Below are positions 56,601 to 64,000 of a stretch of DNA of 64,000 bases, piece by piece. The position numbers and the translations under genes are program-made. Where the stretch lies: positions 21,001 to 85,000 of the forward strand of contig CAJQUW010008963.1 of assembly GCA_907163375.1 (NCBI GenBank), in the 5' to 3' direction. Position 1 is the first letter of the stretch, and each line of letters opens with the position of its first letter. The notes under the pieces are model-generated. The model saw nothing but the letters and a program-made list of their open reading frames with translations, did not search any database and was not told where the DNA came from. The stretch is from Prostheceraeus crozeri. Its lineage: Eukaryota; Platyhelminthes; Polycladida; Euryleptidae.

Positions 56601-59206
56601 GATTAAGATATCAAGCAATGAAAATTTACGCTAGACTGAGAGCACGAAGTCAACAGTGGCTGGCTGATGACAGTACCAAAAAGGGGAAACCAAACAATGC
56701 CGTGAATTTGCTGCATTCAGTATGACGTTTTCGATTTATCATGGTGAACTAGGGACGCTACGTCTATTTCATCTGGCCTCAGAAAAGGTCACTTGGTTGT
56801 AGTCAATAATGATTCCGCATCATTTGATATTTGTGATAATTTGCGAACTGATTGCTTATGAGAATGAAGATGAAACTATAGTATATAATTGGTGTGCTTG
56901 TAGTCATTGTCACCGTATCTTTCGAACGCATTCTGAAGCTGACGAGAAAGGTAAACGGACTAATTACGGTTCATCATCTCAGCAACGACATTTGGTCTCT
57001 TGTCTGAAAAAGCCGTAAAATCCACAGGCCCTTCAACAGTTAAAAGTAACAAGCCGTGTTACACGTAAAAAATCTCTAAATCCAGAGAAGTCTGAAATTT
57101 TCAAAATTGCTGAAGTTAGGTATGTTGTAGATGGCTTGCTCAGTTTTAAGTTGGTTTTAGCAGATGGGGTTGCCAAATCTGTCTCAAACTTGCATTAGAA
57201 TAGGTCACGAAGCAGGTCATATTGACATCAAGGATATATGGCACGGTTGAAAAACGGTAGAATCCGAAACAGTTGAGCGATACAACAAATTCCTTTCTTC
57301 AATGATCGAAGCTCTAAAGTCTTCAGTGTCAGCTCGAGAATTCGCAGCGGGCACTGATTTATATACTGATGATTATCAAAAGCGATCATACTTAGATTTT
57401 ACAAATAACAAAACAACAAAACAAAAACAAAAAAAACCAAACTAAAAAAACAATACAAGAACAAAAACCCAACATATAACAAAAATATTACAACAAATCT
57501 TAAAAAAATTACAACTATAAAAACCAATACAAACAAAAAAAACAAGGCTTTTGGATAGATCAGTTGTGGACTTTAAAACATACGATGCTGCGTTGCAAAG
57601 TTTTTGGTGAAAAACGCAAAACTGCAGAGAATATCAGAATTGAAATTTAATCGATCATGTCACAATTTGGATTGTCAGAGGTGATACACCGATAACGACA
57701 GATGCTGGAGCAAACATTGTTGCTGCACTTCCAAATGAAGTGCGTTATCAGTGCATTGTTCACCACCTTTCAACGATATTAAACGATGCTTGGTTAAAAG
57801 CAATGAAAGATGATAGGTTATTGGCTGCCATGGACGAGGCTGTGAAGGATGTAGCTGGTTACATTCATCGCTCACATGTGCACTGCGATGATTTGCTTCT
57901 CAGAATCTTTAATCACCTAGTGTAACCTGCCTAATGGAGACAGATCATTTTATGAAATTCCCATTCCTTTTGATGAATATTTTGAGCAAATTTGAACAAA
58001 ACAATATTTCAGAGATAAACAACATGGCATATCGTTTGCATGCCAGGGTTGTCCTCTCATGCTGTTGAAAAAATATTTGTCGCATTTTTCAAACAATTCA
58101 ATGCTATTATTGATTAATATTGAGACATCAAGTGCGCCAACGTTGCAGAATGTAATCCCAAGTAGTATTTTGATCAGCAGTGGGAGTGACTGCCATTCTT
58201 CAAGAAGGATCCACTTGCGAAACTATTAAACGATTAGCTCACAATGTGCAGGAAGGTCTCAATAGACAATTCTGGACTTCACCACAAACAATAAATGCAC
58301 CAGGTGGCAGCGGTTTCTAGACCCGACGGTCAGACATCTGCATTTCATAAATGATGTAGTGTTTAGAAGAAAAGTTTGTAAAGAGACGTTGGTGAAGCCA
58401 TTTCTTCAACTCTACTAGAATATATATAAACTGACCAATTGAAAGATGATGACATCTCCCAACCAACAATCCTCCAAACTTCATTTCTCTTCATTGCGTA
58501 ACGTTTGAGTACTTGAATCGAGCTGGGGAACATATGTAAAAACATTTTCGTGTTTGCATAACTTCTCATTTCGATTACATCGAAATTTACTTTAATGACT
58601 TACACTTTTAGCGTCTTTCATTCAGCATTAAGTCTTGGTCACAGCCTGGTCATCAGCAATGTTGTTGACTTGCAATGAATTGTTCCCTAAGTTCAGTCAC
58701 ATTTAACGACGGCAATCACATCAACCAAAAGGAGAAGATTAATTATTCCTATCTTTGTAAAACTGTTATTTCAGCTTCTCAGACAGTTTGTTTGATATTT
58801 TTAGTTTATCTCACGCACGCACATGCTAACTCTGACAGTTGTTCAGAAATCATGTTCAAAATCACATTAATCAGCTGCAATTGATAGATAGTCTGATGAT
58901 GTGCTGTTCTTTAAAGTGACAAATTACTACACAAGCTGTTCAATTGGAATAGACTGAATAGAGATAAATACACAAAAATCGATACATGCACATTGCAATA
59001 GTGTACAACTTGAATAAAAACTGCGAACTCCGTTAGTTTCAATAAATATTAAAATAATAGAGTCTCCTCTGACATTTAACCACGATCAGTAGACATAGAA
59101 CTGCATAACTGCGAAAAAGACAGGTTTAAGTGAGCTCGTTATAGATGAAATTGATCTTTTGTTAATTTCCTAATAGTAACTGAGCGATGTTCTCTCTCAC
59201 CCTGTG
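53649..59206 (+). repeat. Segmental duplication, second copy (partner 18425-23635)
   Basis: Same order of relics: hAT fragment (about 53.80-54.2 kb), mariner C-terminus (about 55.44-55.72 kb), BED-type hAT (about 56.8-58.5 kb). It is about 350 bases longer than its partner because of many one- to few-base insertions, densest at 54.95-56.8 and 57.9-58.6 kb, and one 142-base insertion at 57404-57545. Confidence 0.92.
57404..57545. other. Nearly G-free A/C-rich insertion
   Basis: About 142 bases absent from the partner (which reads TTTTACAGGCTTTTGG across the site). Composed of A, C and T with essentially one G, in AAAAC-like words. It may be a sequencing or assembly artefact. Confidence 0.8.
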
Positions 59207-59393
59207 CGTTTGGACACAGGAAATATCAATCTTTTTTCACAAGACATCTGCAATTCACATAAATCAGATCAAATGGCTTTCAATGCAGTATTCATCATTC
59301 ACTGACTCAGATCATTTATTTGATTGATTTTTATTTGAATGGTTTGGGAATGTCTTTGTAATTGAAGAGTGAAGGCAATGAGCTTCAACTTAC

Positions 59394-59875
59394 CAGGCTG
59401 GGAGACAATGATGTGGTTCATCCCATCACCTGCAATCTGGAAGGGCTCGCTGTCTGACAGCAGAACCCTCTTCACTTCTTTCACAAATCCAACGAGACAA
59501 TGTGTGTGTGCCCGCAGAGTCACGCGAACTCCCATATCACCAAAAAGTCTCACGGCGATAGACGGGAACATCATCCTCCACGATCCAACTCTCCTAATCC
59601 AGAGCTGTTCCTCCTCCGCCGACCTTCCCATCTTCTGTGCAGATGGCTTCACGGACCGTCCTTCACATGTAGGCGAGGAAACGAATGTCCAGAGAAGCCC
59701 GACGACTTCTCACCACTGTCCAGTTCCTCAATCATGAAGGGAAATCCTGTTAGAAACAGATAACAGAGATCAGGGAATGGAATTCCAACAGAACGCTAAA
59801 GCATTATCTCAGGTGTCACCTACAGAAACACAGACGATAACTAGAAGGACACATAAGCAAATCGATGGCAATGTC
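59394..59875 (-). pseudogene. Secreted-protein gene, copy E (decayed)
   Basis: Exon 2 spans 59746-59394 (353 instead of 330 nt), with scattered insertions. Both splice borders are still readable (donor after CAGCCTG; acceptor AG at 59747). The exon 1 region lies near 59820-59875, where the ATG is not kept. Exon 3 is absent because the duplication junction lies at 59207. Flanks resemble copy B. Confidence 0.7.
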
Positions 59876-60679
59876 ACACCACTTGGTCACACAGCGCTCT
59901 GGAAGGTCTTCAAACAATCATTTAAGGCGAGATCGATTATGAACACACTTTCTCATGTCGAAATTCCCTTCAAGTTCACATTTGAAGGTTAAATTTTCCG
60001 TTTTGCGGGGGGGGAGTAGGACGATTTATAGTGAATTGTGATATTTTGATTGAAAGCTATATAATTATTTCACTTTCACTACATTTAGGACATGCAATTT
60101 CACTTTGACAATTTTTCGCAACATACTTCATTTTATCAGCAACTATTCATTTCTATTTGATATCTAATGAGTCTTATTCACTGCATTTCCTCTAATGCAC
60201 TCCACCCCCTAATAAACAACACCCTCTACTAAGCGCCGCAGCATGGAGGTCATTTTTTCAATACGCGACGTACATTGAGAGTCAGAAAAGATATGATTGA
60301 GTGTTATTTATTGTCGTCCATTGAACCTAAGAAAGAAAACAAGGATATAATGTCCCTGGAATGCTTGATGCTTGCGCTGTTTGTTAGTTTATATTCTGAT
60401 TGAAGAAGTCGTACAACAAAACGTCGTCCACACATCAGTCTCACACTCAAATCAATGCATTGAAATCAACAGCGTCATCGGCATCATATTCTGAATATGA
60501 TTCGTTAACTTATAGGGCTTCATGTACCAAGCACTGACTCATCACGCTCAAGTTGTGAGGCCGTTTCAAGTGACCATAGGGAAGAAACAGCAAATACGAT
60601 ACAAGAACTGTAAAATTGTAAGCACACACAAGCTTATGATAGATTCGGAGGCATCACCTAACTTTTATATAGAAATTGA

Positions 60680-61380
60680 TCAATTGAATTCATTTATTAA
60701 TTGAAAAGTGATTGTTGCTGTGGAATACAGGAAATATCAATCTTTTTTTTTTCCCCCCCCCCCAAAAACAAGACAATCTGCAATTCACATAAATCAGATC
60801 AAATAGCTTTCAATGTAGCATTCATCATTCACTGACTCAGATCATTTATTTGATTGATTTTTATTTGAATGGTTTGGGAAATGTCGTTGTAATTGAAGAT
60901 TGAAGAGCAATGAGCTTCAACTTACCAGGCTGGGAGACAAATGATGTGGGTTTAATCCAATCACCTGCAATCTGGAAGGGCCTCGCTGTCTGTCAGCCGA
61001 AACCCATCTTCACTTCTTTCACATTCCAACGAATCATAAAGTATTGCCCGCAGAGTTCAGCGAAAAACTCCCCATCACCACTTTGATAGACGGGGAACAT
61101 CATCCCTCCACGGATCCAATCTCCTAATTCAGACTGTCTCCTCCGCCGGACCTTCCCATCTCCTTGCAGATTGGCTTCACGTAGCTCCTTCACTGTAGGT
61201 GAGGAAACGAGATGTCCAAGACGACGGACGACTTCTCTCCCACGTCCCGTTCCTCAATCATGAAGGGAAATCCTGTAGAGACAGAGAAGAGTAGATCAGC
61301 TCTCGGCTCCTGGAATTCTAACAAAACACCATTATCTCTTGAGTGAGAGTGTATACTAAGACACATTAGTCAGATCATAG
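60680..61380 (-). pseudogene. Secreted-protein gene, copy F (decayed)
   Basis: Exon 3 (60717-60680) is intact in sequence. Exon 2 (61272-60926, 347 nt) is broken by many small insertions but keeps the donor and the acceptor. The exon 1 region is hardly recognisable. A T-run followed by a C-run sits in intron 2 (60744-60763). Flanks resemble copies B and E. Confidence 0.65.
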
Positions 61381-62717
61381 CCAGGACACATAAGCTATAA
61401 ATAGATCTGGCAATGATCAAAGTTAACACAGGTCAACATGAAGGTCAAAACAATTTATTCTATAGAGAGATCGATTATGAACACACTTTCTCATGTTGAA
61501 ATTCCCTAGATCAAGTTCAAATTTGAACAGCTTTAACTTTTCTTTTTTTGCGTCCCGATTTATAGCTGAATTGTGGTATTTTGATTGAAAGCTATATAAC
61601 TCTTCCCATTTCACTTTCTGTTACTTCGCTTCAGATACTTTTTACGTCGTATACTTAATTAATCCAGTTTTTCAGCTGTGGTATTACAAACTTTGCATCG
61701 CAGGAATCCATACTGTCAATTGTCATTTATAATGCTGAGACTATCTGCTGACACATCATAAAGAGCCATTTCTTTTGTAACTGTCAATCATGACCAAGAA
61801 AAAATAAAAATTTGCATTTCTGATGTAGCGTATTTGTGTTCTCTCTTTCTAAATTTCTTCTTTTCCAGCCAAAAATGTTAAGTTAAATTGCTTACTTTTA
61901 TGCATACTTTCACTAGTGTGCACTCGCGCGCTTATGAGAGAAAATGCTGCTCGCTCGGCTCGAGCGCGCGTGTTTAGTTGTAAAATCAAGAATATGCTGT
62001 AATACAGTTGAAGAATGTGCTTTATTAGATTCTGTAAAAAAATATTTTGATTTTCTCACTAGACCTTTATCTTTCTTTATTGAAACAACATTTTCACTTA
62101 GCTACAATGCTCTCTTCAAATCAGTCTGATCGCTTTGTCAGAGTGCTTGCAATTTTGTAATTCCACGATGTTATTTGTCATCGTTTATAGTTAATGTCTA
62201 ACTAACGGTGACTTGTTGTCTCCCTCTATGATTCTCCTCTATGATTCCTCTATGATTTTTGTAATTACTGTCGCGCTAGACGCACGCACACACGTGCTCT
62301 AATTTACTTCAGCAGAGATGGCATTTTATAACTACGGGATCATGGTCGATTACTGCTGTGCATGGATGTGTACGTTCTAAGAATTAGGCCTACCAAACAT
62401 TGTTCTCAATTATTTATGCATGGCGAGATGATCGAGGATCAACGAAGGGACCTAACATAACACACAAGCAACTTTTTGAGCAGTCTGCCGTTATGATTTG
62501 ACAGATTTGACCTTTATCAAAAAATATATTGTAGCGCTCGTCCTCAATAAGCTTGATTCTTCGGCGTGATTTTGATAGTGCCCTATAAACTATCTCACGC
62601 TCTCACGCGGCGCTCTCGCGCTTCGTCTCCGCGCATCCCTTGAGTGTAAGATGGCAGCTGACTCTCTAAATCGCTACTGCGATATGAATTATTCCTATGA
62701 CTGAATTTCTCACCGCA

Positions 62718-62741
62718 GCCCCCACCCCCCCCCCCCCCCCC
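62718..62741 (+). repeat. C-rich tract
   Basis: A run of five C, one A, then a long unbroken run of C. Confidence 0.9.
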
Positions 62742-63376
62742 ACAATTCCTGCACTGCGGTTCGTGTCAAAATGTGTGTTCATGATCGGAATTGCCTTTAC
62801 GAGTCGACATCTAACATTGCGTGGCAAATCTATCGCTGTCAATTCACTGAGTCCTCGTGAACTAGCTTCCATGTTACGTTGATGGGAGAAATAAAAAAAT
62901 GATGTTGTGTTTATCTGGTGGGGACAACTAATTGCTCTCGATCCACTACAACAGTTTCGTGCCCAGTGCGCATCCGAAAGACGTTGATACGAGATACCTT
63001 GCATAAGGCTTCTATGCTAGCTCTTACGGGAAAGGGATTGACGCTAGGAGTGATCAAGTGTTCAGTCTCTAGATTTTCCTTAAGTTAAAAAGACAGCAAT
63101 GCAACACGTCTTCTGAAACACAGAAGAATTTAAAAATTATGGTTTTAACTAATCTAAACTTAATCATAGCTAAGAAATTTTAACTAATCTGATGGGACAA
63201 TGAGCAAGCTCTTCTGAAACTGTCACCCATTAATTGTCTGATCGCACGCGCACAAACATCAGAAATATTCACAAATAATCTTCATGCGTCAGTGCAGACA
63301 TATGTTATTGTTCTTGAGATCTGCCATTGTGCGGAGCCGCTGCCTTCCATGGTTTTCACTTGTTGTATACACTTTT

Positions 63377-63377
<1 letters not shown>

Positions 63378-63415
<38 letters not shown>
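63378..63415 (+). repeat. Poly(C) tract of 38 bases
   Basis: 38 uninterrupted C, preceded by CACTTTTA. Confidence 0.95.
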
Positions 63416-63418
<3 letters not shown>

Positions 63419-63724
63419 TTCGGAAGAAACAGCTTTACCGACACACAAATTGAGAACATCGAAGTTGGTTTAATGGATTGCATTCTCTAAATTTATCTTC
63501 GACAGCAAAACTAGTAGGCCTACTTTGAGTAGGCCCATCCGAGGAAAGCATTATCCAATTACCGGCCCAAATGTTTGAAGATAAACTTCATGCACTTTCT
63601 TTTGCCAACCGGTGAGTTTACCTGTGAGACATCATCTATAAACTCTTACAATTAATGAATCAAGAAGCTTAAAGTTTTGGATTTCATTGGCCGGAGAAGA
63701 ACGATGTCCCAGTGAGTAAATAAG

Positions 63725-63785
63725 GGACATGTCATTCCATTAGTTGTATCGCGTGGGACACCTCCCAAGGGTTCGATTGTCACCC
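63725..63785 (+). repeat. Possible tRNA-derived SINE head
   Basis: GGGTTCGATTGT near 63766 resembles a Pol III B box (GGTTCGANTCC). About 35 bases upstream TTAGTTGTATCGCG is a weak A-box-like word. Degenerate; could be chance. Confidence 0.25.
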
Positions 63786-63865
63786 AAAGCAAAAGAAAAC
63801 CACCAAGGTTTCTTTGCGAGCGCTTTTCAAACAGACGCTTCGCGTCATGCCATCCTCAGCAACTG

Positions 63866-64000
63866 ACTTTATTTCATCATGTAGAAGCAATGCAGACAAC
63901 AGATGATCAGATCTCACTAAACATAGAATTAATTATCAGAACAGAATAAGATGCAAGAAGATACTACTTTATTTCATCATGTAGAAGCAATGCAGACATG
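63866..64000 (+). repeat. Tandem repeat, period 100, cut by window end
   Basis: ACTTTATTTCATCATGTAGA starts at 63866 and 63966 and continues identically for over 30 bases, suggesting the start of a 100-bp tandem array running out of the window. Confidence 0.7.

Larger units (their letters stand above)
61620..63699. other. No gene seen; poly(C) tracts
   Basis: Unique-looking AT-rich DNA with CG-rich words (CGCGCG, CTCGCGC) and two poly(C) runs. Short frames only. Confidence 0.45.

Noticed and set aside
2496-64000. CRISPR arrays, operons, tRNA or rRNA genes.
   Set aside because: The direct repeats found are satellites or transposons without spacer structure, and no convincing tRNA cloverleaf or rRNA segment was seen; the genome is eukaryotic.

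Overview
This is eukaryotic DNA, almost certainly from an animal. Evidence: GT-AG introns, TATA boxes upstream of genes, no operons, and a dense mix of metazoan-type transposons (RLE-type LINE, L2/CR1-like LINE, Penelope-like elements, hAT, piggyBac, pogo and Tc1/mariner relics), plus satellites and long poly(C) tracts. The palindrome TAGGCCTA and its variants recur often, a habit I associate with marine invertebrate genomes; the species cannot be fixed from the window.

The best host-gene signal is a small gene family that I do not recognise. Three minus-strand copies (16211-16885, 24075-24751, 25513-26189) can each be read as a three-exon gene for a predicted secreted protein of 140 residues. 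Exon 1 (55 nt) encodes a signal peptide, exon 2 is exactly 330 nt, exon 3 is a 38-nt tail, and both introns are phase 1 with consensus borders. Three decayed or truncated copies lie at 53.2-53.6, 59.4-59.9 and 60.7-61.4 kb. A diverged relative of exon 2 (342 nt, again phase 1/1) lies at 32613-32954. One further host-like gene, a BEN-domain fragment, is at 30285-30733.

Layout. 1-2.5 kb: 3' part of an RLE LINE. 3.3-5.1 kb: Penelope-like (PLE) fragment inside two nested inverted repeats. 5.4-6.6 kb: pogo-like element with TIRs. 7.0-7.5 kb: hAT relic. 8.9-11.1 kb: L2/CR1-like LINE. 11.9-12.7 kb: piggyBac relic. 12.8-13.9 kb: 109-bp satellite. 15.5-26.9 kb: the secreted-protein gene cluster, interrupted by 5.2 kb of hAT and mariner relics. 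27.0-28.3 kb: second L2-like LINE. 30.3-33.0 kb: BEN fragment and the diverged exon. 33.6-46.1 kb: PLE territory, with a roughly 500-bp palindrome and then a head-to-tail array of 2.5 nearly identical 4-kb elements embedded in TA microsatellites. 46.5-48.2 kb: second piggyBac relic. 50.0-53.1 kb: second RLE LINE copy. 53.1-61.6 kb: a rearranged second copy of the 16-26 kb block. 61.6-64 kb: no gene seen, poly(C) tracts and short repeats.

The 53-61.6 kb copy carries a load of scattered small insertions, one nearly G-free insertion and homopolymer runs that its partner lacks. This looks partly like sequence error or an uncollapsed haplotype, so decay there should be read with caution. Several hammerhead-ribozyme-like motifs sit in the PLE tails.
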